Of a DNA stretch of 52,494 nt, positions 1 through 6,430 are shown piece by piece. A model generated the notes under the pieces. The model searched no databases. It was given only the letters and a program-made list of their open reading frames with translations, and was not told where the DNA came from. This DNA comes from Patescibacteria group bacterium (GTDB lineage Bacteria; Patescibacteriota; Minisyncoccia; UBA6257; 02-FULL-45-10c), in assembly GCA_018896875.1 (NCBI GenBank), contig JAHILT010000017.1, forward strand, positions 1 to 52,494. The letters are read 5' to 3'. Positions within the stretch are counted from its first letter, which is position 1; the number at the start of each line of letters is the position of its first letter. A program made the position numbers and the translations under genes.

Positions 1-119
1 AAATTATTTTTTTGCGACTTATTCATTAATTTTATAGCATTTAAATATTTATATATTATCAGTCTTTGTTATGTGGGGGATTCATTTATTATTTTGATTA
101 TACCATTTTATAAATTTCC

Positions 120-989
120 CTACATTCTTTCCGCTAAACTCTTAAAACCAAGCTCTTCAAAATACTTTTTTAACTCCTCCTTATTAAAACCATCAAATTT
201 AGCGTCGTTTAAAGAAATTCCTAGGGGATAATCTCGTTTTATAGTAGCTAATTTTTTAGACAAAAATGCATTATCTTCTGATTGTACTAATTTTTCTTTC
301 AAAGTTTTACTAGGAATTAATTCAATATTTTCATAAATTCCTTCAATTGTCCTAAACTCTAAAATAAGCCCACTTGCTGTTTTGGAACCAACACCTCTTA
401 CTCCTGGAATATTATCAGAAGAATCACCCATTAAAGCCTTATAATCTACTAATTGCTCAGGAGAAAATCCATAGTCTTGTAAAAATAAAGACTCATTATA
501 AGTTATAGTTTTACTTACTCCTGTCCTCAACATTTCCACTACAACCTTATCTTTATCAATCAGCTGTAAATTATCTTTGTCTCCAGAAAATATAACTATT
601 TTCCCTTCAGCAAAATCGATATCTTGTTTAAATTTTTCAGCCAAAATACCGATAATGTCATCTGCTTCTAATCCAGCCTTCTCCACGACCTTAACTCCGA
701 ACCTATCAAAAACTTCATGAGATTTAATTATTTGCGAAATTAATTCATCTACCGCTGGTTTCCTATGAGCCTTATATTCTTTAAACATTTCCTTTCTAAA
801 GGTTGGCTCTGGGCGATCAAAAGCTGCCACTATATAAGCTGGATTATGATCACGCAAAATCTTAAGAAGCATTGTGCAAAGACCATAAACAGCATTAACA
901 GGCTCTCCCCTTAATGAAGTTAAAGTAGGCAAGGCATGAAAAGACCTATGAATTAAAGAATTTGCGTCTATTAAAAGAAATTTATTCAT
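120..989 (-). CDS. Stand-alone 5'-3' exonuclease (DNA polymerase I N-terminal domain type)
   Basis: Flap/5'-exonuclease of the kind fused to the N-terminus of DNA polymerase I, expected to remove RNA primers and 5' flaps. Seen: an N-terminal LLIDANSLIHRSF strand with the first metal-binding Asp, AAFDRPEPTFRKE with the basic helical arch (KEYKAHR), EADDIIG, FSGDKDNLQL, and a helix-3-turn-helix DNA-binding segment (MGDSSDNIPGVRGVGSKTA) near residue 190. At 289 residues it is the exonuclease module alone; no polymerase domain follows. Its ATG overlaps the tsaE stop by 4 bases, so the two are probably translationally coupled. Family assignment is firm; whether a separate polymerase exists elsewhere cannot be seen here. 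Confidence 0.92.
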   Translation of the reverse strand: MNKFLLIDANSLIHRSFHALPTLTSLRGEPVNAVYGLCTMLLKILRDHNPAYIVAAFDRPEPTFRKEMFKEYKAHRKPAVDELISQIIKSHEVFDRFGVKVVEKAGLEADDIIGILAEKFKQDIDFAEGKIVIFSGDKDNLQLIDKDKVVVEMLRTGVSKTITYNESLFLQDYGFSPEQLVDYKALMGDSSDNIPGVRGVGSKTASGLILEFRTIEGIYENIELIPSKTLKEKLVQSEDNAFLSKKLATIKRDYPLGISLNDAKFDGFNKEELKKYFEELGFKSLAERM

Positions 990-1438
990 AATATGTTTAT
1001 TATACGCTCTTTTTCATTTTCTCCATGTTTAAAATCAATCCAAACAGTATTTTTTGGCAAAATCTTTTTTATTTTTTCTGGCCATTCAATTAAAACAATA
1101 TTTCTAGATTTGCCAGCTAGCGGATTAATTATTTTTTTAAACCCTAAGTCTACAATTTCTTTTGATTTCTGAATTCTGTATAAATCAAAATGATATACAA
1201 AATAGTCTTTATCTTTAATCTTATATTTGCGATAAATCACGAATGTAGGACTAGGAATATGACTTTTTACACCAAGAGCCTTAATAAATCCTTGAACAAA
1301 AGCCGTCTTGCCAGACCCTAATTCTCCAGAAAGAGCAATCACAATAGTCTTTTGAGAACAAATTGTCTCTTTCAATACTACTTTCGAAAACTCTGTCGCT
1401 AATTTTTGAGTTTGAATTTTTGATTTAGATAAAAACAT
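986..1438 (-). CDS. tsaE: TsaE, tRNA threonylcarbamoyladenosine synthesis ATPase
   Basis: Small P-loop ATPase that works with TsaB/TsaD in making the universal t6A modification at position 37 of ANN-decoding tRNAs. Seen: Walker A GELGSGKTAFVQGF at about residues 38-51, then the family signature SPTFVIYRKY and YHFDLYRI, and IEWPEKI near residue 118. Length (150) is normal for the family. It ends in TGA, overlapping the exonuclease start (ATGA arrangement). The lamin-tail gene upstream ends 18 bases away and is probably in the same transcript. Confidence 0.95.
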   Translation of the reverse strand: MFLSKSKIQTQKLATEFSKVVLKETICSQKTIVIALSGELGSGKTAFVQGFIKALGVKSHIPSPTFVIYRKYKIKDKDYFVYHFDLYRIQKSKEIVDLGFKKIINPLAGKSRNIVLIEWPEKIKKILPKNTVWIDFKHGENEKERIINIL

Positions 1439-1456
1439 AATCAGAACAAATTATTA

Positions 1457-1939
1457 TTAAAATAAATTCTCGCCTCTTTTCTTTTCTAATTGCAGAATAA
1501 CATAAACCATTGTTAATCCTAAAATAAAAGCTATTAGAAAATCCGTAAAAAACACCATCTTTATAGGTCTTAATACTTCTTGATTTAAAACCCCAACACT
1601 TTCAAAATCCTTCCTATAAGTCTCTATTTTTTGATTCATTATAATTCTTCCTTCTTCGGCCTTCCCATTATAAATTAATTCATCAATTAATTTGCCTTCT
1701 GAATTAAAAAGAAAAATTTCTTCTCCATTGTTATTCAAAATAATCTTTGTTTTTGAATAAAATAAAATTATTTCTTCTTTTGACTTAATTTCACCACTTA
1801 AACTAAAAACTTTATCGGAAGTGTCTTTAATTTTCCATCCTGATAAATTAACAGTGTTGTCTGTATCATTTAAAATTTTAATATATTCGCCTTCTTTGTC
1901 CAATCCGACCGGATTGGGTAAAAATTCTTTAATTATCAT
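1457..1939 (-). CDS. Lamin-tail-domain protein with C-terminal membrane anchor
   Basis: Residues 1-95 read as a lamin tail (LTD) Ig-like fold: IIKEFLPNPVGLDKEGEYIK, then NLSGWKIKD, KEEIILFYS, and LIDELIYNGKAEEG. A single hydrophobic helix (FLIAFILGLTMVYVILQL, about 134-151) followed by KKR suggests a C-terminal anchor. There is no signal peptide, so either the tail is inserted post-translationally or the true start lies elsewhere. LTD domains in bacteria are usually on surface or nuclease-associated proteins; the role here is unknown. Its start overlaps the end of the DUF763 gene by 11 bases. Confidence 0.75.
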   Translation of the reverse strand: MIIKEFLPNPVGLDKEGEYIKILNDTDNTVNLSGWKIKDTSDKVFSLSGEIKSKEEIILFYSKTKIILNNNGEEIFLFNSEGKLIDELIYNGKAEEGRIIMNQKIETYRKDFESVGVLNQEVLRPIKMVFFTDFLIAFILGLTMVYVILQLEKKRGENLF

Positions 1940-3305
1940 TATTTAATTTTTTAATGATTTTATTTTTTTCTAAATTTCCAATTTTAGTTTTCTTAACAAA
2001 AGTTTTCATTTTTTCAATTGTAAAATCATAAGTAGAACAATCAACTGGATACGGTGTAGAATCTTTTCCTCCATGAGCAAAACTATAACGAGCTGGATCT
2101 TCATAAGACGGATTAGCGCCATAAATTACTTCTCCTACTAATGCCAAGGCGCGCATTGTTTTTGGTCCAACTCCTTGTAAAGAAAGTAAATTTTCATAAT
2201 TTTCCGGCTTAGCATCGCATGCTTTCCATAAAATTTTTTCCAAATATTTACTTTTGCTAAAATCTTCTTTAATAGCTGGATGTGTTTTAAATTCTGTATT
2301 TTCTAAATTAAGTAATGTTAACTGATTTTTATTAATTTTAAACTTAGCCATTTGGCTTAAACTAGAGCTATGTTTGCGAAGTAATTGAATATCTTTTATT
2401 AATGTTTTATAACCACCACCAACTAAATCTGTGCTTAACTTTCTAGTCTTATCGCTTTCTTTAGCAACTAAATTTAAAACTGTTTCAGAATTCTCTCCAC
2501 CAACCTGCGAAATTCCCGAATGTGGCTCACACACAAAGTCAAATTCCTTTGACTTTGTCGCAAATTTCGCTGACTTTAAGCTGACTTCACTGACAATATT
2601 ATGTCCGCATTGGTTGTTTTTAGTCTGCGTAGTCCGCATATAGTCTGCGTTAGTCTGTGCCTGGGAGGAATACCAATGATATCTCCTAGCTGTTTGATTT
2701 TCTAAATTCATTCCTTGTTGAACAACTGCCCATGAACCACTAGTTAAAAGTTTGTCATTGCGAGGAGTCTGCGACGTGGCAATCTCATCGAATCTAGATT
2801 GCTTCGCTTTACTCGCAATGACAGATGATTTATTTTTATTTCCAAGCGAGAAAAAGAAAGAATGATGATAAATAGAATAATTGTCTTGTACTAAAGAACT
2901 ATCCACCTTAGCACTCATTTTGGAATTATAAATTAAAGCATTAGTTCTTTTTTCATTAAGACCTAATCTGTTTCCCCAGTTGGTAATTTCACTAGGAACC
3001 TTTAATGAAGTCTTGCCTTTTCCTCCACAAATAAAAATTCCTAACTCACGCTCTCGTCCACGGATAGCTTCTTTAAGAGCAGCCGTGAGAATAGTCGTAA
3101 GCCCAGAAGCATTCCAATCAAAAGCCAAAACTGTTCCTAAGGATTGAAACCAAACAGGATCAGCAATTCTTTTCACAAACTCGTCCGGACCCTCTTCGGC
3201 AATAATCACTTCCATCATTTCCCTACCTAAAAACACCATCCTATCAAAAAGCCATTTAGGACATTTCCCATAGTCAAGCGTGAACGTCGCAATACCTCTG
3301 TGCAT
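1929..3305 (-). CDS. DUF763 family protein carrying two in-frame repeat insertions
   Basis: Conserved protein of unknown function found in archaea and a few bacteria. Seen: the N-terminal MHRGIATFTLDYGKCPKWLF and ICGGKGKTS, QGMNLENQTARRYHW, FVCEPHSGI, and a C-terminal LLSLQGVGPKTMRALALVGE helix-hairpin-helix-like stretch that suggests nucleic-acid binding. At 458 residues it is much longer than expected for the family. The excess is explained by two blocks with no family character: about residues 161-184 (a palindromic repeat) and about 215-257 (tandem and hairpin repeats), which separates ARRYHW from FVCEPH. The reading frame is open throughout, so the gene may still be functional. Family identity is from remembered motifs. 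Confidence 0.8.
   Translation of the reverse strand: MHRGIATFTLDYGKCPKWLFDRMVFLGREMMEVIIAEEGPDEFVKRIADPVWFQSLGTVLAFDWNASGLTTILTAALKEAIRGRERELGIFICGGKGKTSLKVPSEITNWGNRLGLNEKRTNALIYNSKMSAKVDSSLVQDNYSIYHHSFFFSLGNKNKSSVIASKAKQSRFDEIATSQTPRNDKLLTSGSWAVVQQGMNLENQTARRYHWYSSQAQTNADYMRTTQTKNNQCGHNIVSEVSLKSAKFATKSKEFDFVCEPHSGISQVGGENSETVLNLVAKESDKTRKLSTDLVGGGYKTLIKDIQLLRKHSSSLSQMAKFKINKNQLTLLNLENTEFKTHPAIKEDFSKSKYLEKILWKACDAKPENYENLLSLQGVGPKTMRALALVGEVIYGANPSYEDPARYSFAHGGKDSTPYPVDCSTYDFTIEKMKTFVKKTKIGNLEKNKIIKKLNNDN
2534..2660. repeat. Tandem and hairpin repeat insertion inside the DUF763 gene
   Basis: Two structures lie side by side. Bases 2534-2543 and 2548-2557 form a perfect 10-bp inverted repeat (CAAAGTCAAA, TTCC loop). 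Bases 2621-2660 are four approximate 10-base units (TAGTCTGCGT, AGTCCGCATA, TAGTCTGCGT, TAGTCTGTGC). Together they encode the non-conserved segment between ARRYHW and FVCEPH in the DUF763 product. Confidence 0.7.
2754..2822. repeat. 69-bp palindromic-ended repeat inserted in frame in the DUF763 gene
   Basis: The ends are perfect 11-bp inverted repeats, GTCATTGCGAG at 2754-2764 and CTCGCAATGAC at 2812-2822. The inside is GC-richer than the gene around it. The length is a multiple of three and both the entry and exit keep the gene open, giving an ASKAKQSRFDEIATSQTPRN-type peptide. From general knowledge, repeats with this 'cattgcgag..ctcgcaatg' design are dispersed in many bacterial genomes. 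Confidence 0.8.
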
Positions 3306-3347
3306 AAAAATATATTTTTATAGTTAATAAATTATAATCTAAAGTAA

Positions 3348-3444
3348 ACCCCCTCACCTATCAAAGTAAATACTTATTGCCATAAACCAGCTGTTAAATA
3401 AAAAGAATATTACAATTTACTTTATAAATAATAGGTGTGGGGGT
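3348..3444. repeat. Imperfect 97-bp inverted repeat between DUF763 and the acidic-peptide gene
   Basis: The left arm begins ACCCCCTCACCTAT and continues CAAAGTAAA. The right arm reads TTTACTTTATAAATAATAGG and ends TGTGGGGGT. The arms pair with small internal loops around a 45-base AT-rich centre. No ORF lies inside. It may be a MITE-like repeat or a structured RNA; I see no promoter or T-run to support the latter. Confidence 0.5.
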
Positions 3445-3470
3445 GAATGTTGCTATATCTCGTTGCATAA

Positions 3471-3503
3471 TAGTAGTTAGCCACTAGCGATTAGCGACTA
3501 GTA
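3471..3503. repeat. CTAGTGGCTAGT-family dispersed repeat, copy 1
   Basis: This stretch is built from short alternating units (TAGTTAGCCACTAGCGATTA, then GCGACTAGT). Similar stretches occur at 9891-9917, 15373-15423, 18551-18619, 41069-41091 and 41350-41384, all between genes. Confidence 0.65.
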
Positions 3504-3583
3504 AATCAATATACTAAAATTCTAACACCACTAAATAAAAATACGAGTTTTTTAGCTTATATTTGTTTTCAATTATACCCTAA

Positions 3584-3659
3584 AATATTCGCCTTAAGCG
3601 AATATTCATTCGGACGAACAATATATTCCCAACGCCTCAATTTATGAGGCGTTGGGAAT
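3584..3659. repeat. Two strong adjacent hairpins upstream of the acidic-peptide promoter
   Basis: Bases 3584-3592 and 3598-3606 pair perfectly (AATATTCGC, loop CTTAA). Bases 3625-3639 and 3645-3659 form a perfect 15-bp stem (ATTCCCAACGCCTCA) with a 5-base loop. Neither stem is followed by a T-run, so they are not obvious terminators. They stand between the DUF763 gene and the palindrome and promoter of the next gene. Confidence 0.65.
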
Positions 3660-3676
3660 TTACGTGTTTTATTTAA

Positions 3677-3690
3677 TCTCACGCGTGAGA
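3677..3690. promoter_or_regulatory. Remote copy of the TrpR-like regulator palindrome (core TCTCACGCGTGAGA)
   Basis: The core is a 14-bp perfect palindrome identical to the centre of the copies around the TrpR-like gene (45014-45743). The flanks are TTTAA and CCAAA, which would pair completely if the two A were G. It ends 33 bases upstream of the -35 box of the acidic-peptide promoter. Operator function is inferred from position and from the match. Confidence 0.6.
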
Positions 3691-3723
3691 CCAAAAGTTT
3701 AAAAAAATAGCTCGATAATTTTT

Positions 3724-3752
3724 TTGACAATTTTAATAATTAGTGCTAATAT
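3724..3752 (+). promoter_or_regulatory. Consensus promoter with extended -10 for the acidic peptide gene
   Basis: TTGACA at 3724-3729, a 17-base spacer, then TGCTAATAT with the -10 hexamer TAATAT at 3747-3752. The same box arrangement recurs at 5586-5614 and 9522-9550. Downstream, the leader from about 3760 to 3810 is nearly identical to that of the beta-barrel gene. Confidence 0.85.
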
Positions 3753-3814
3753 ATTAAATATTAAGGCTAAGAACCTTGAAAATTGAATAAAATCTAGAAA
3801 AAGGAGGTGAAAAG

Positions 3815-3946
3815 ATGAAAAACTTAGACATTACTTATTACAATGGTCTTGATGATGACGATGATGATGAAATGACCGAAGACCCATACGATGAAGATTC
3901 GGGTCCAGACAGCTCATCAACAACCGTCGGAAAAGACCCTGGATAA
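3815..3946 (+). CDS. 43-residue highly acidic small protein
   Basis: MKNLDITYYNGLDDDDDDEM is followed by 23 more acidic, Ser/Pro/Gly-rich residues ending GKDPG. There is no signal peptide, membrane segment or recognised domain. It has the best expression signals in the window: a consensus promoter with extended -10, a strong AAGGAGGTG ribosome binding site 5 bases before the ATG, and a strong terminator directly after the stop. That makes it a real gene despite its size. The promoter and leader match those of the beta-barrel gene 1.9 kb away, suggesting shared control. Its function is unknown; a short Asp-rich peptide could bind cations or act as a secreted or modified peptide, but nothing here shows this. 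Confidence 0.7.
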   Translation: MKNLDITYYNGLDDDDDDEMTEDPYDEDSGPDSSSTTVGKDPG

Positions 3947-3955
3947 TAAGATAAC

Positions 3956-4002
3956 AAAAAAAGCGGAGAAATATTAATTAAATTTTAATTCTCCGCTTTT
4001 TT
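3956..4002 (+). terminator. Rho-independent terminator of the acidic peptide gene
   Basis: AAAAAAGCGGAGAA pairs with TTCTCCGCTTTTTT around a 17-base AT loop, with A-run and T-run ends, so it could also serve the minus-strand M16 gene that ends at 4106. Confidence 0.85.
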
Positions 4003-4105
4003 ATTTACCTCATGACTTTTTAAAAAAAATTGTCATTATACCAACTTGTGCTACTGGTCGAAAACACATGAATTTATTTCTAATATTATAATATTATTAG
4101 CAAAA

Positions 4106-5332
4106 TTATTCTTTTGGCATTAAAACATTCAAATATAAATTATCTTCATTGAAATATTTATCAATTAGTAATTTAATTTTATCCAAACTTATCGCCTCTA
4201 TTCTCCGTCTAGCCTCTTCATATCCCATCGGCTTTCCTAAATAAACCATATCTTTTGAAGCCTTGATAACAGTGTTAAACGGACTCTCAAATGCAAAGGA
4301 TAAACTGCCGATAGCTCTCTGTTTGGTATGATTAAATCTATTCTTATTTTGTTTGGTTTTTTCTATAATATCTAGAACAATTTTCCTAATTTCATTATAA
4401 TCTTTAAAGCTTGTACTCATAGAAATAGAGAATAATCCTTGATCAATTCCGACATTATAAGAAGAATTAATAGAATAAACTAAATTCCTTTTTACTCGGA
4501 ATTCCTGGAATAATGGCGACGCCATTCCACTAGACAACATATCAGATAAAAAATATAAAGCTATTTTATCTTCTAAGGATGGAGGTTGAATAAAAAAACT
4601 CAATCTAATCTTCATCTGCTTAAAATCTTTTATATTAATAAATTCTTTTTGAATAGGTCTAGAAAATTCATTAGAAATTAAGGAATGCTCAACATTATTT
4701 GTATATTGAAAATGTTGATTAAAAATATTTACAACTTTATCGCAATCAATATTACCAACAACAAAAAAGACATAATTATTTACTCCATAAAATTTTTTAT
4801 GAAAATTAATTAAATCCACTACGCTTAGATTTTGAATACTTTCTTCTGTGCCTAAAACTGAATGAGCCATAGGATGATTGCCAAAAAGATTTTTATAAGA
4901 TAACCTCCAGAAATAACTATCTGGATTATCATTACTTTTGTTAATCTCCTCAAAAATAACCTTTTTTTCAGCAACTAAATCACTTTCTCTAAGTAAGGGT
5001 TTTTCAAGAATTTCATATAACCAATTAACTGATCTTTCTAATTCATAATCTGGAAGTTTATTCCAGAAAAATGTTCTATCCTTACTAGTAGAAGCATTTT
5101 TAAATCCACCAACCTCTTCAATATAGCTTGATAAAGAAAGTGGATTAGGAAAATTTTTAGTTCCTTTAAATGGCATATGCTCTAAGGCGTGAGCAATACC
5201 AAAATTTTTTTCTAATAATTCATCTCTGGAACCAACTCTAATTAACGCTCCACAAACAACTGATTTTAAACTATTCATGGGCATCATATAAAGAGATGCT
5301 CCGTTTTTCATTTTGGTTTCAATAAATTCCAT
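4106..5332 (-). CDS. M16 family zinc metallopeptidase (pitrilysin/insulinase-like)
   Basis: Zinc protease of the PqqL/mitochondrial-processing-peptidase-like family. Seen: the inverted zinc motif HALEH at residues 48-52 followed by MPFKGT, and the third ligand in VIFEEI near residue 128. A second, inactive M16 domain with MKIRLSFFIQPPS follows from about residue 225, and FRVKRNLVYSINSSYNVGID is the conserved R..R...Y element. At 408 residues it has the normal two-domain size. There is no signal peptide, so it is probably cytoplasmic. It stands alone between two plus-strand genes. Confidence 0.93.
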   Translation of the reverse strand: MEFIETKMKNGASLYMMPMNSLKSVVCGALIRVGSRDELLEKNFGIAHALEHMPFKGTKNFPNPLSLSSYIEEVGGFKNASTSKDRTFFWNKLPDYELERSVNWLYEILEKPLLRESDLVAEKKVIFEEINKSNDNPDSYFWRLSYKNLFGNHPMAHSVLGTEESIQNLSVVDLINFHKKFYGVNNYVFFVVGNIDCDKVVNIFNQHFQYTNNVEHSLISNEFSRPIQKEFINIKDFKQMKIRLSFFIQPPSLEDKIALYFLSDMLSSGMASPLFQEFRVKRNLVYSINSSYNVGIDQGLFSISMSTSFKDYNEIRKIVLDIIEKTKQNKNRFNHTKQRAIGSLSFAFESPFNTVIKASKDMVYLGKPMGYEEARRRIEAISLDKIKLLIDKYFNEDNLYLNVLMPKE

Positions 5333-5585
5333 AAAAAAATTATAACATAGATTTTGAAAAAAATTATCAAAAAAATAAATAACAAAAATTTAATATATTC
5401 CTAATAGCTCGCATATTGAGCCGTTAAAAATTTATGTATTTTGATGGTTTTCCTTTGGTTTTACGCGTGAGACCAGCGGAGTTTAAATATATTGACTTCG
5501 TATGAACGACCTCCGAGGTCGTTCATATATGTGCTTGCTCCTGTGTGGCGGAGCAACGAAATTAAAAAAATAGCTCAATACTTTT
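5333..5585. other. Intergenic region with damaged palindrome and inverted repeats
   Basis: Bases 5457-5474 (GGTTTTACGCGTGAGACC) are a copy of the GTCTCACGCGTGAGAC element with two C-to-T changes in the left arm. Bases 5501-5527 form a perfect 13-bp inverted repeat (TATGAACGACCTC) around a single C. Bases 5535-5556 contain a 6-bp stem (TTGCTC/GAGCAA). No coding region is seen. The layout (hairpins, palindrome, then promoter) mirrors 3584-3752. Confidence 0.6.
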
Positions 5586-5614
5586 TTGACAATTTAGATA
5601 ATTAATGCTAACAT
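5586..5614 (+). promoter_or_regulatory. Consensus promoter with extended -10 for the beta-barrel gene
   Basis: TTGACA at 5586-5591, 17-base spacer, TGCTAACAT with -10 at 5609-5614. From about 5563 to the ribosome binding site the sequence closely matches 3701-3810, including AATTGAATAAAATCT and a small AAGG..CTTT stem whose pairing is kept by a G-U change. Confidence 0.85.
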
Positions 5615-5671
5615 ATTAGGTATTAAGGTTGAGAACTTTAAAAATTGAATAAAATCTGAAAGGAGGAAATT

Positions 5672-6373
5672 ATGAAAAGAATATTTGGGGTTATCGCCGT
5701 GGCGATTATTTTCTGGTCAGTCTTTATTTTATTGGTTAATGCTCAAGAGGTTGTATCCACCGATACCAATAAGGTTGAAATTAAAAACCTTATTACGTCC
5801 ACGGATACTCTTGGAACAGAACAAATTGTCATTTCAAATCCAAAATTCAGTGTTTCGATAGGATTGGGAAATGGCTACAACATAAAAGAAAAGGACTTCG
5901 GAAAGCTTGGTTATGATAATAGCCCTGTTTCTTCAATTAGAGTTGGATATTCTCCTTGGAAATACATAGAGATAGAAGGAGAAAGTTCTAAGGCTAGCAG
6001 TTTTACAGATAATAGAGAAAACGCTAGCTGGATAGTTGAAAATAAATTCAGTATAACCACATTAACTCTGAACCTTAAAATTGGACTGCCGATAAGAATA
6101 GGAAAGGTATCTTTTGAACCTTATATTACTAAAGGAGTCGGCACAGCAAAATCAAAATATGTTCATAGGTTTAAGGGGTGGTACGAAAGAAATGATTCTT
6201 ATTCTTCCTCTAAGAAGTGTTCAAAAATAGGCGGGGGTATTGAAGTTAAGTTATATAAAGACCTCTTTCTATTTTATGAAATTACTCATTGGAAATGGAA
6301 GATAAACGTTGATGAAAAAGATTATTTATTCACTCATTCAGCAACTTTGATTGGGTTGAGTAAAAAATTCTAA
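5672..6373 (+). CDS. Secreted beta-barrel-like protein (outer-membrane-protein fold suspected)
   Basis: There is a typical signal peptide (MKRIFGVIAVAIIFWSVFIL, cleavage after VNA-Q). The rest is built of alternating strands with aromatic girdles: FSVSIGLGNGYN, SSIRVGYSPWKYIEIEGESS, KFSITTLTLNLKIGLPIRIG, VSFEPYITKGVGTA, GGGIEVKLYKDLFLFYEITH, and a final THSATLIGLSKKF ending in Phe, the usual C-terminal signature of OmpA/OmpW-like barrels. This fits an 8-strand barrel of about 200 residues. That is odd for a lineage thought to lack an outer membrane. It has a strong AAGGAGG site and a shared promoter and leader with the acidic peptide. A soluble lipocalin-like barrel is the alternative. Confidence 0.65.
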   Translation: MKRIFGVIAVAIIFWSVFILLVNAQEVVSTDTNKVEIKNLITSTDTLGTEQIVISNPKFSVSIGLGNGYNIKEKDFGKLGYDNSPVSSIRVGYSPWKYIEIEGESSKASSFTDNRENASWIVENKFSITTLTLNLKIGLPIRIGKVSFEPYITKGVGTAKSKYVHRFKGWYERNDSYSSSKKCSKIGGGIEVKLYKDLFLFYEITHWKWKINVDEKDYLFTHSATLIGLSKKF

Positions 6374-6380
6374 AACAACA

Positions 6381-6414
6381 AAAAACCCGCGTTTTTTCAA
6401 AAACGCGGGTTTTC
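6381..6414 (+). terminator. Rho-independent terminator, probably bidirectional
   Basis: AAAACCCGCGTTTTT and AAACGCGGGTTTT form a stem with a short loop, with A-run and T-run flanks. It lies between the convergent beta-barrel gene and the minus-strand 525-residue gene. Confidence 0.9.
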
Positions 6415-6430
6415 TATTTTAGAATTAAAT

